DNA of 5,314 bases from an uncultured Terrimonas sp. (GTDB taxonomy: Bacteria; Bacteroidota; Bacteroidia; Chitinophagales; Chitinophagaceae): NCBI GenBank assembly GCA_946886925.1, contig CAMPJQ010000235.1, forward strand, positions 1-5,314, given 5' to 3'. The translations under genes were made by a program, and so were the position numbers. Below the pieces are notes generated by a model that worked only from the letters and a program-made list of their open reading frames with translations, ran no database searches and was not told the origin of the DNA. Shown piece after piece: positions 1-5,314 of the stretch (position 1 is its first letter; each line of letters begins with the position of its first letter).

Positions 1-193
1 ACAATAAGGAGTAGTATAATAGTTCTATATTTTAATAAAATTGCCGGTTAAGGCATGAAATTATTTTATGAGAATGACTACTGTAACTTCAACAATAGCA
101 AGTCTATTGCAGGCATCCGCTTCAACCCCTTAACTCCGTTAGCGGCAGCAGAGATATAACTATGTTTTCGGCTTATGTGCCTGATCCTATTTA
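1..193. other. intergenic region downstream of the propeller-HEAT-cytochrome gene
   Basis: No coding region is supported here. The first 60 bases are very AT-rich. A hairpin with 6-bp arms (caatag at 93-98, ctattg at 104-109, 5-nt loop) lies inside a diverged copy of a repeat also found upstream of the large gene. A second imperfect stem pairs ccgct (117-121) plus aac (124-126) with gtt plus agcgg (138-145). Neither is followed by a T-run on the minus strand, so I see no canonical terminator for the large gene ending at 194. Confidence 0.6.
77..106 (+). repeat. diverged 30-bp dispersed repeat, copy 1
   Basis: This segment matches 3816-3845 in the same orientation at 25 of 30 positions. The shared ends are actactgt on the left and caagtcta on the right. 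Four of the five differences are A/G transitions. The two copies lie on either side of the large lipoprotein gene, in the intergenic DNA beyond its two ends. They may be parts of one interspersed element family (inference), and chance similarity at this length is not fully excluded. Confidence 0.5.
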
Positions 194-3100
194 TTAGTCA
201 TCCGTTTTCTGTGCTGCCAAAAAGCTAACCACATCACGTATTTCTTTTTTGGAAAGAATCGTTTTCATATCGGGCATGCTCGATGGCGCATCGGTTCTTT
301 TGGCAACCTGGTACTTTGCAATCACCCGTAAAGGCTCGCCACCAATTTTTAAAGTGAGGCTGGTTTTTGTTTCCGATTCCACTATGCCCGATACACTGCT
401 GCCGTCTTTTAATTCAAGAACAACAATGCCAAAACCCGGTGCAAGGCGTGCGCCCGGATCAATCAGCGCCTCTAATATTTGTTGCCTGCTTATTCTGCCG
501 GCTACACCGTTCAGTCGCGGACCGGCATTGCCGCCCCTGTCGTCGTAAGAGTGGCATTTCATGCACTGTGCGTTCTGGTTACGGAAGAAAATAGCTCTTC
601 CCTTTGATACATCACCACCGTACAAACTGCTTGCATAAGCCGCCAGTTGATCGCCATGAGATATTTTTTGAGTAATGGTTTTATATTTTGCGGCCAGTTC
701 AACCGCGCCGCTGCTGTCTATGGCTTCGCCCAGTTCAAGGTATAAATCCGGTGACAACTTCCCCGCAGCCATGGTATTGAGGAGTTCTTCCAGCGGCTTT
801 TGCGCATTTTCTTTGGGAAGGTTTCCCAGGGCAAGTATGGCCGCCTGCTTTTCTTCCATGGTTTTACCGGCTATTACTTTTGATAGCAATGAAACCATCA
901 GGTCTTTCGGAAGATCCATCTGCTGCAGCAGGTTAAGTCCCTCAACCCTTACTTTCTTTTCCTTATCCGAAAGCGCCTGGCCCACAGCTTCACCCGCCTG
1001 GGGATAACCCAATGCAACCAGTGTGTTCAGCGCTTCAATGCGCACATCAGGCGCAGGATCATTTTTTACCAGGGTAAACAACGCGGGCAGTGCATCGTTG
1101 ATGTGCAGTAAGGCAACGGCTTTTGTTGCGCTGAGGCGAACAGGCAATTCCTTATTCTTTAACAATGCTGCCAATGGCGATGCCATGTTTTTTTGCAGAA
1201 GGCTGGAATCTCTTTCTACCACGCCGCGGGGGTAACCGTCTACCCGGTCCAGCACAGATGGTTTTGCCCATACACTTAAGGCGTCAATAGCTTCGGCTCT
1301 CATTGCTGCAGGAGCACCTTCTTTCATGGCATAGCCGATCAACTGCTGCATGGCCTTTTCGCTGCCGGTGCGCAGGTTGGCATTGATGCTGCGCCGGATG
1401 AGGGCTTCATTTGTAAAATGGGTTTTGCCCAGCAGATCTCCTAAAGCAGGTAAAGCATCTTTTATAGAATTGTCATCATTGATGGCCCGCGCTGCTTCTG
1501 TTACGATAAACTCATCCTTATCATCGAGGAATTTGGCAACACCTGCATCGCCCATTCGCCTGAGTGCTACCACTGCTGCTATACGCAGGGCGCGGGAAGG
1601 GCTTTGCGACAGGGCGATAACGGGCTCCGCCTTACCTATGCGGGCCAATGCAAGACTGCCGGCATGCCGCAGGTAGGCGTCTTCATCATTATTGTTTTGC
1701 AGCATAGCAATGATCGCATCAACAGCAGGTTCGTATTTGATCCTTCCCAGCGCTTCCGCTGCAAAAAACCGAACCCTGCTGGCCGTATCTTTCAAAAGCG
1801 GCACCAGTTGTTCGACTGCCTCAGCGTATTTCATATCACCCAGCCATTTGGCGGCCTGTGCTCTTATTTCGGGATCCCTGTCCTGCAACAGAGGCAATAA
1901 CGGAACAGCGTATTTTTTGTCTTTCCGTGCCAGTTGGCTCATACCCCATATGGCGTTTATGCGTGCCAGTTGGTTACCCGACACAGAAAATGTTTTCTGA
2001 AAAATTGCTGCTCCGTTCCCGCCACGCTTCACGAGCTCAAACTGTGCTTTTTGACGTACGCGCATATCCGGATTTTCCAGCATGACTGCCAGTTCTTCCT
2101 CCGGTTTGCCGCTAAAATTTTCGGACAATAATTTTTTTGTTTCCATGCGTTCAGCAGATCCCGCGCCCTGCGCATCATCCATCCGCCAGATGCGTCCGTA
2201 ATCGTGCGTATCCCAGCCATCAATCCAGTCGGCCAAATACAATGCGCCATCGGGGCCAAAATCCAGTCCGGTTACCAATACGCCACTCAGTATTTTTTTG
2301 GTTTCACCCAGTTCAAAACCCGCGCCTTTTGGTTTGAGCCTGAAATTGTGCACTGCAGAATTGCCGGGATTGCCCACAAATTCGGCCACAAAAAAACTGT
2401 TTTTATATTGTGGCCCCAGCGCAGTTCCGGGATTGTACACAAAGCCCGCCGGACCGCTCACGTAATTGCTGATGCAGGGGGTAATATAGGCTGCCTGTCC
2501 TTCAAAGCGGGGCAGGTACATTTTTTCCTCCATCCAAACTTTATAGGTATTGTTTTTAGGGTCGCGGTATTTACCATATTGCCAGTTGCTTCTCCAGCCG
2601 GCATCCGACCCGTTAACGATATACACCAGCCTTTCTTTTTCACCCGGGTGGTCGCCATCATTGTCTTCGCTCAGCAAATTGCCGTATTCATCAAAAGCAA
2701 ACTCATGCGTGTTGCGGATACCTGCAGCAAATATTTCGAAATCACTGCCATCAGGGTTGCACCTGGCAATTACACCACTATTGGGGTAGGCCCAGCTTTG
2801 TCCGTCGGAACCTTTGCCATTGAATCCAATATCCCCGATCTGCCAGTAAATTCTGCCATCAGGACCCATTTCAATGCCCGACATACCATGCCCGCCAAAG
2901 CCGATGTGTACGCCATAGCCGTGCGACAGCGAGATTTTTTCATCCGGAATACCGTCTCCGTCTTTGTCTTTCATTTTCCACAGGTCGGGCGCTACGGCTA
3001 CATACAGATCATCGCCATGTTTAAATACAGAACCGGCAACGTCCGTTATTTCCTCATTAAAATCATCAACGATCAATTGCGACTGATCGGCAATACCATC

Positions 3101-3619
3101 GCCATCGGTATCCTGTAGTTTATATATGTGTTCTTTCTGGATTGTCAGGTCTTTCCAGTCATGGGAACTGTCTTTATTCAAATCCGGCAGCCATTCATTG
3201 CGTTTGCTGTTTTCCGGCGATAATTCTTTGTGCAAAAAAGCCCGCCTGTCTTCCACGGTTTGAAATGAGATGGAAGGAATTTCCCATTCACGGTGACCAC
3301 GGATGTCGAACTCCGAATTTTTTTGCCGGCCGGTGGTGGTATAATAAAGAACGCCATCATTGTTCATTTGTATGGCTACGGGTGAAATAACCAGGGAATC
3401 GGTACCCCACAGGCTAAGCGTTAATCCATTGGCCAGTTCTGGTTTTACAACGGCTTCTATAGAGTCGGCCAGCTTTGAAACCGTTGCCGAATCCATTTTT
3501 TTGATGATGACGGCGGGCTTGTCTGGTTGTTTACAACCCATCCAGCAGGAAGCGATTAAAAATACGGGCAGGCAGTAAAAACAAATTTGTTTTTTGGTAA
3601 ACGCGATAATAAGCATCAT
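194..3619 (-). CDS. PVC-type lipoprotein: dehydrogenase-like beta-propeller, HEAT repeats and C-terminal cytochrome c (CxxCH)
   Basis: This is a 1141-residue predicted envelope lipoprotein. A hydrophobic segment at about 12-24 ends in the lipobox I22-A23-S24-C25, so C25 is the likely lipidated residue; C29 is a poorer candidate because W26 sits at its -3 position. Residues about 65-480 resemble the membrane-bound dehydrogenase domain of Pirellula/Verrucomicrobium type (TIGR02604-like, a sugar-dehydrogenase-type propeller). That region has calcium-loop motifs DTDGDGIAD (170-178) and DKDGDGIPD (218-226) and an acidic EDNDGDHPGE stretch (318-327). Residues about 498-980 form a HEAT-like alpha solenoid. 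The C-terminus is the matching haem domain (TIGR02603-like), with C1019-M-K-C1022-H1023 and M1115 or M1118 as candidate distal ligand. It probably oxidises a sugar or related compound and passes electrons to its own haem; the substrate is unknown. The start is one of two adjacent ATG codons behind an A-rich leader with no Shine-Dalgarno sequence. The reading frame is intact. Confidence 0.93.
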   Translation of the reverse strand: MMLIIAFTKKQICFYCLPVFLIASCWMGCKQPDKPAVIIKKMDSATVSKLADSIEAVVKPELANGLTLSLWGTDSLVISPVAIQMNNDGVLYYTTTGRQKNSEFDIRGHREWEIPSISFQTVEDRRAFLHKELSPENSKRNEWLPDLNKDSSHDWKDLTIQKEHIYKLQDTDGDGIADQSQLIVDDFNEEITDVAGSVFKHGDDLYVAVAPDLWKMKDKDGDGIPDEKISLSHGYGVHIGFGGHGMSGIEMGPDGRIYWQIGDIGFNGKGSDGQSWAYPNSGVIARCNPDGSDFEIFAAGIRNTHEFAFDEYGNLLSEDNDGDHPGEKERLVYIVNGSDAGWRSNWQYGKYRDPKNNTYKVWMEEKMYLPRFEGQAAYITPCISNYVSGPAGFVYNPGTALGPQYKNSFFVAEFVGNPGNSAVHNFRLKPKGAGFELGETKKILSGVLVTGLDFGPDGALYLADWIDGWDTHDYGRIWRMDDAQGAGSAERMETKKLLSENFSGKPEEELAVMLENPDMRVRQKAQFELVKRGGNGAAIFQKTFSVSGNQLARINAIWGMSQLARKDKKYAVPLLPLLQDRDPEIRAQAAKWLGDMKYAEAVEQLVPLLKDTASRVRFFAAEALGRIKYEPAVDAIIAMLQNNNDEDAYLRHAGSLALARIGKAEPVIALSQSPSRALRIAAVVALRRMGDAGVAKFLDDKDEFIVTEAARAINDDNSIKDALPALGDLLGKTHFTNEALIRRSINANLRTGSEKAMQQLIGYAMKEGAPAAMRAEAIDALSVWAKPSVLDRVDGYPRGVVERDSSLLQKNMASPLAALLKNKELPVRLSATKAVALLHINDALPALFTLVKNDPAPDVRIEALNTLVALGYPQAGEAVGQALSDKEKKVRVEGLNLLQQMDLPKDLMVSLLSKVIAGKTMEEKQAAILALGNLPKENAQKPLEELLNTMAAGKLSPDLYLELGEAIDSSGAVELAAKYKTITQKISHGDQLAAYASSLYGGDVSKGRAIFFRNQNAQCMKCHSYDDRGGNAGPRLNGVAGRISRQQILEALIDPGARLAPGFGIVVLELKDGSSVSGIVESETKTSLTLKIGGEPLRVIAKYQVAKRTDAPSSMPDMKTILSKKEIRDVVSFLAAQKTDD

Positions 3620-3729
3620 TTTTCTTTAATTATCTGTATTTGTGGAGCGGATATTTTATTAAAAGGTTCATCACTGTCGCTAAATATAGTGACTTTTCAT
3701 TTTTTCCCGGTCAGACTGTTTTTTTCTTT

Positions 3730-3753
3730 GTTACTTTTTGCGGAAAAAGTAAC
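3730..3753. repeat. perfect 10-bp inverted repeat (hairpin 1)
   Basis: Arms gttacttttt (3730-3739) and aaaaagtaac (3744-3753) are exact reverse complements around the 4-nt loop gcgg. Pairing can continue with a one-base bulge into the flanking cttt and aaag. On either strand the stem itself contains a T-run, but no T-run follows it, so a simple Rho-independent terminator is not the obvious reading. I associate similar hairpins with dispersed intergenic repeats in Bacteroidota genomes, which is recollection and not a search result. Confidence 0.75.
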
Positions 3754-3762
3754 CAAAAGCCG

Positions 3763-3791
3763 CCGGAAAACGAATACCTCCCGTTTTCCGG
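3763..3791. repeat. perfect 10-bp inverted repeat (hairpin 2)
   Basis: Arms ccggaaaacg (3763-3772) and cgttttccgg (3782-3791) pair exactly around a 9-nt loop. It begins 9 bp beyond hairpin 1, and the two probably belong to one structured unit. No T-run follows on either strand. Confidence 0.75.
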
Positions 3792-3815
3792 TGGGTTCCC
3801 TGATGTAGCTTTTGT

Positions 3816-3845
3816 ACTACTGTGACTTCGGCAGTACCAAGTCTA
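3816..3845 (+). repeat. diverged 30-bp dispersed repeat, copy 2
   Basis: This matches 77-106 in the same orientation with 25 of 30 identities. It contains a small inverted repeat (tactg at 3818-3822, cagta at 3832-3836). It lies 24 bp beyond hairpin 2, so the hairpins and this segment may form a single element; the hairpins are absent next to copy 1. Confidence 0.5.
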
Positions 3846-3858
3846 AAGACAACGGGTA

Positions 3859-3906
3859 AGTGAACGGTTGGGAAGGCGATAAAGTTTATAGTAACAATCG
3901 TTCACT
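3859..3906. repeat. 12-bp inverted repeat with 24-nt loop
   Basis: The left arm agtgaacggttg (3859-3870) pairs with the right arm caatcgttcact (3895-3906) at all 12 positions, counting one G-T wobble at the ninth pair. The loop carries a short palindrome, ataaagtttat (3879-3889). The arms could be a dyad operator, a folded RNA, or the ends of a small element. Nothing in the sequence singles out one of these. Confidence 0.6.
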
Positions 3907-3933
3907 ATTTGCAAAACATCTTCATGACCAATG

Positions 3934-4070
3934 CTTATAATTCCGCTACGTTTTTCGTGCCTGTTGCTTTCGGTAAGGATAAGGATGTGTTTGCCGTGGT
4001 TGGTGTCTCCACCAACCACTTATAACTCCACCTCGTACCTGCTCTTTTTCGGTAACGATAAGAATGTGTT
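3934..4070 (-). repeat. two-copy imperfect direct repeat (period 79-85 bp)
   Basis: Copy A occupies 3934-3991 and copy B 4019-4070. Both begin (plus strand) with cttataa, share tttcggtaa, gataag and end with atgtgtt. Copy B is 6 bp shorter, a multiple of three. Read on the minus strand in the corresponding frame, both copies encode N-T-x-L-S-L-P-K near the start and end in E-L-stop. Several differences there are synonymous (tcc/tcg, gaa/gag), which hints that a coding segment was duplicated. Other frames are open too, so this is not proof. The intervening 27 bp hold a perfect hairpin. Confidence 0.75.
3996..4019. repeat. perfect 10-bp hairpin between the two direct-repeat copies
   Basis: Arms gtggttggtg (3996-4005) and caccaaccac (4010-4019) pair exactly around the 4-nt loop tctc, giving a stable GC-rich stem. 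On the minus strand it starts directly after the stop codon at 4020-4022 and is not followed by a T-run. It could stabilise the 3' end of the upstream transcript, but that is inference. Confidence 0.8.
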
Positions 4071-4073
4071 CAT
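4020..4073 (-). CDS. possible 17-codon ORF overlapping the stop of the beta-barrel-like gene
   Basis: An ATG at 4073-4071 shares one base with the TAA stop (4075-4073) of the upstream gene, an arrangement typical of translational coupling. The ORF encodes only 17 residues (MNTFLSLPKKSRYEVEL) and lies wholly inside direct-repeat copy B. Copy A encodes a similar tail ending in A-E-L-stop but in a different frame relative to the upstream gene. It may be a remnant or an accidental frame in repeat DNA. I recognise no family. Confidence 0.2.
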   Translation of the reverse strand: MNTFLSLPKKSRYEVEL

Positions 4074-4618
4074 TAATTATTGGCAGCATGCAAAGGCATC
4101 GGCCGCACCGTATTCATTTGCTGGTAAGGAAATACAGGATAGCTGCTTCTTTGGACCCCGATGCTGCCTGAAAAAGAAAATGTTTTGGCATCATTCACAT
4201 ACATCAGTCCCAGTTCTGCCCGCGCATGCATGCCCAGGCTGCTGCTTTTGAAAAGGCTGTTCACCGGGTATGCCTTGTTAAAACCGGCAGACCGGTAGGC
4301 GCTATTGAAGTTGATATAAACAGGCGCTGCGGATACCCCTGCAAAAGCGTACAAATTGTTGTTCAGCCTGCGGTTCAGTTGCAAACCCAGCGGCGCCGCT
4401 ACAAAACTGGCACTGCCACCTTTAAAGAAGCTATAGCCGGTTGAGATGCCACTGTATTTGCTGAGGAACCATTTTTTGCCGGTGACACTTTTTACATAGG
4501 GGTTGTTGTTCTCAAAAGATCCACGCTGCACATTATGCATATCATCTGCAGGCAGGGTGCTTTGTGCCTTAACCGACACAGAAGACAATATTATAATACT
4601 CAGTAATATCCTACGCAT
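4073..4618 (-). CDS. secreted beta-barrel-like outer-membrane protein, function unknown
   Basis: This is a 181-residue protein that I cannot assign to a named family. It begins with a clear Sec signal peptide: R2-R3, a hydrophobic core at 4-16, and a V-K-A|Q cleavage site after A18. The mature part starts with a polar stretch (19-48). It continues with alternating aromatic/small segments that look like amphipathic beta strands, at about 50-66, 70-82, 86-104, 125-142 and 145-160, rich in G, S, Y and F. This is typical of small outer-membrane barrel or outer-membrane-associated proteins of Bacteroidota. The C-terminus does not end in the usual aromatic residue; the last 16 residues are Met/Pro/Ala/Asn-rich and the stop codon falls at the edge of a direct repeat, so the tail may have been altered. 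The ATG at 4618 fits the signal peptide. No strong Shine-Dalgarno sequence precedes it. Confidence 0.75.
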   Translation of the reverse strand: MRRILLSIIILSSVSVKAQSTLPADDMHNVQRGSFENNNPYVKSVTGKKWFLSKYSGISTGYSFFKGGSASFVAAPLGLQLNRRLNNNLYAFAGVSAAPVYINFNSAYRSAGFNKAYPVNSLFKSSSLGMHARAELGLMYVNDAKTFSFSGSIGVQRSSYPVFPYQQMNTVRPMPLHAANN

Positions 4619-4927
4619 GGCGTTCAGCTTATGCTATAAAATTAAGGTTTGTTTGGGTATTGTAAGCGAAAGTTATGAAAAGTTAACAGCTAAAGCTTGT
4701 GAAATAACTGCATGTAGGGCGCACTCTAACCCAATGAGGTATGAAGCAGGTTTTTTGTACTGAGCGCCTGTGCTGCTATTAAGCTTTACTTGCCACGCTC
4801 GCTTGTACGGTTGGTAACGCTGTTGGGCAGGGTAAAATACCTGGAACAGGTGTTGTAAAATGACTGCAGTTATTAAAATTTCATAAATGCAAATTGTATG
4901 TTGACTTGCAATTTTTTGACGCAACCC

Positions 4928-4948
4928 CGCTCAATAATGTTCTGAGCG
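4928..4948. repeat. 6-bp hairpin next to the terminator
   Basis: Arms cgctca (4928-4933) and tgagcg (4943-4948) pair exactly around a 9-nt loop. A one-base bulge at 4949 allows two more C-G pairs on the outside. It lies 15 bp before the strong terminator-like hairpin on the plus strand and could be the 3'-terminal fold of a small RNA, or simply part of a tandem terminator. Confidence 0.5.
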
Positions 4949-4963
4949 CGGCAGCAGGCGCGC

Positions 4964-4999
4964 AAAAGCCACAGATAACATGCGTATCTGTGGCTTTTT
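4964..4999 (+). terminator. strong Rho-independent terminator, probably bidirectional
   Basis: A 14-bp perfect stem (4964-4977 with 4985-4998) surrounds a 7-nt loop. The GC-rich core is gccacag/ctgtggc and five T residues (4995-4999) follow on the plus strand. On the minus strand the A-run of the left arm gives four T residues, so it can also end transcripts of the reductase-like gene whose stop lies about 145 bp upstream. The plus strand is the better orientation, yet no plus-strand gene precedes it in this window. Confidence 0.85.
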
Positions 5000-5025
5000 G
5001 ATGCCAGGCAGTCAATATTGCTGAT

Positions 5026-5094
5026 CTATTTTAGTGCACAGGTAGTGAAACCACCGTCAGGAATAATCCCTTCTTTGTTTTTTAATTTACTCAC
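5026..5094 (-). CDS. doubtful 22-codon ORF ending in GGFTTCALK
   Basis: The frame opens with GTG (5094-5092), encodes a basic start followed by EGIIPDGGFTTCALK, and stops at 5026-5028. It lies 48 bp after the stop of the reductase-like gene. A double glycine followed by Thr, Thr and Cys is reminiscent of short ribosomal-peptide precursors, but the peptide is far shorter than known leader-core precursors. No ATG or Shine-Dalgarno sequence supports it, and no modification or export gene is visible. Chance is the default explanation. Confidence 0.12.
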   Translation of the reverse strand: MSKLKNKEGIIPDGGFTTCALK

Positions 5095-5142
5095 TATTTT
5101 AGTTGTTTACTATTTAAGGTTATAATCTGCGATAACGATTCA

Positions 5143-5314
5143 TCAGTCGAAATTGACCAGGTCCTTAAAGATCAGTTTGCCCCAACTGTTTCCGCGTGCC
5201 TGCACCAGCAGTCCGCCTTCCGAAAGCCCGCCAAGCTGGATGGGTGAAAAACCGAGATTTTCTGCAAGCGCACCAATCTCTGCTGCTGCGTCGTCATCGT
5301 CGCCCGCCAGGAAT
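5143..5314 (-). CDS. C-terminal end of an NADPH-dependent F420 reductase-like / dinucleotide-binding protein (5' end outside window)
   Basis: The last 56 residues plus stop are visible. They start FLAGDDDDAAAEIGALAENL and continue through G-F-S-P-I-Q-L-G-G-L-S-E-G-G-L-L-V-Q to end in K-D-L-V-N-F-D. The pattern AGDD, then an alanine/glutamate-rich helix, then LGFxPxxLGxLxEGG is what I expect at the C-terminus of COG2085 proteins, short Rossmann-fold oxidoreductases related to F420H2:NADP oxidoreductase. Bacteroidota generally lack F420, so the true substrate is unknown. The nucleotide-binding N-terminus that would confirm the family lies beyond the right edge. The frame is intact to the window end, with one leftover base at 5314. 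Confidence 0.65.
   Translation of the reverse strand, partial: FLAGDDDDAAAEIGALAENLGFSPIQLGGLSEGGLLVQARGNSWGKLIFKDLVNFD

Larger units (their letters stand above)
3620..4072. other. gene-free, repeat- and hairpin-rich intergenic region
   Basis: These 453 bases separate the stop of the beta-barrel-like gene from the start of the large lipoprotein gene. Reading toward the large gene, they contain a two-copy direct repeat with an internal perfect hairpin, a 12-bp stem with a 24-nt loop, a 30-bp repeat shared with 77-106, and two adjacent 10-bp hairpins. The 100 bases just before the large gene (3620-3720) are AT-rich and presumably hold its promoter, but I find only a poor match to the Bacteroidota -7 motif and none to the -33 motif. 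Short ORFs exist in several frames, none of them convincing. Confidence 0.75.
4619..5142. other. 524-bp gene-poor region with structured termination signals
   Basis: No convincing gene is present. An 83-codon minus-strand frame (4673-4924) needs a TTG start and has no recognisable character. Structures seen are acctg/caggt around a 3-nt loop (4839-4851), aaattg/caattt (4891-4914) followed by three more T residues on the plus strand, a 6-bp hairpin at 4928-4948, and the strong terminator-like hairpin at 4964-4999. A weak -7-like motif (taactttc on the minus strand, roughly 50-60 bp before the beta-barrel-like gene) lacks a matching -33 element. Confidence 0.6.

Noticed and set aside
2204..3118. 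304-codon plus-strand open frame antisense to the large lipoprotein gene
   Set aside because: It lies entirely opposite the strongly supported propeller-coding region, has no recognisable domain, and is explained by reduced antisense stops within a real gene.
3681..3688. Possible Bacteroidota -7 promoter element (tatattta on the minus strand) 62 bp before the large gene
   Set aside because: It deviates from TAnnTTTG, and no TTG or TTTG lies at the expected -33 spacing.
3843..4019. 58-codon minus-strand open frame (GTG start) through the hairpin and copy A
   Set aside because: It begins inside a hairpin arm with no ATG or ribosome-binding site, and it crosses the 12-bp stem. It is probably a chance opening in repeat DNA.
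3924..4025. 33-codon plus-strand frame across copy A whose product resembles the plus-strand product of copy B
   Set aside because: The similarity follows from the DNA duplication itself. The two copies are in different frames, and there is no ribosome-binding site or flanking support.
3726..4072. CRISPR array
   Set aside because: The repeats are only two-copy, imperfect, and not separated by uniform spacers. No cas genes are present.
3931..4251. 106-codon plus-strand open frame across the direct repeat and into the beta-barrel-like gene
   Set aside because: Half of it is antisense to the signal-peptide protein, the composition is not protein-like, and the repeat copies fall in different frames on this strand.
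4673..4924. 83-codon minus-strand open frame in the gap
   Set aside because: It requires a TTG start, has no recognisable motif or signal, and spans AT-rich hairpins.

Overview
The window looks like chromosome from a Bacteroidota bacterium, most likely a Chitinophagaceae-type soil or freshwater organism (inference). The grounds are an A-rich leader without a Shine-Dalgarno sequence in front of the main gene, a small signal-peptide/beta-barrel-like protein, a lipoprotein of the propeller-HEAT-cytochrome c type, and hairpin-rich intergenic DNA of a kind I associate with this phylum. All convincing genes lie on the minus strand.

Layout from right to left, in the direction of transcription. The window opens inside the last 56 codons of a gene resembling the NADPH-dependent F420 reductase / dinucleotide-binding family (5143-5314, 5' end outside). 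A 524-bp gene-poor stretch follows (4619-5142). It holds a very strong 14-bp hairpin with a T-run (4964-4999), a second smaller hairpin, and one doubtful 22-codon ORF. Next is a 181-residue secreted, probably outer-membrane beta-barrel-like protein of unknown function (4073-4618). Its stop codon touches a 453-bp non-genic stretch (3620-4072) dense in repeats: a two-copy imperfect direct repeat with a perfect 10-bp hairpin between the copies, a 12-bp long-loop stem, a 30-bp segment that recurs beyond the far end of the next gene, and two adjacent 10-bp hairpins.

The dominant gene is 194-3619, a 1141-residue predicted lipoprotein. It has a PVC-type dehydrogenase-like beta-propeller with calcium-loop motifs, a long HEAT-repeat solenoid, and a C-terminal cytochrome c domain with one CxxCH site. 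The remaining 193 bp downstream of it hold no gene, only the diverged second copy of the 30-bp repeat and small hairpins.

No operon connects the three genes with confidence, because the gaps are large and structured. The propeller/cytochrome protein is probably an envelope-anchored redox enzyme of unknown substrate. The most unusual part is the composite repeat region at about 3726-4072. It could be an interspersed non-autonomous element, a structured RNA, or a decayed coding remnant; the sequence alone does not decide between these.
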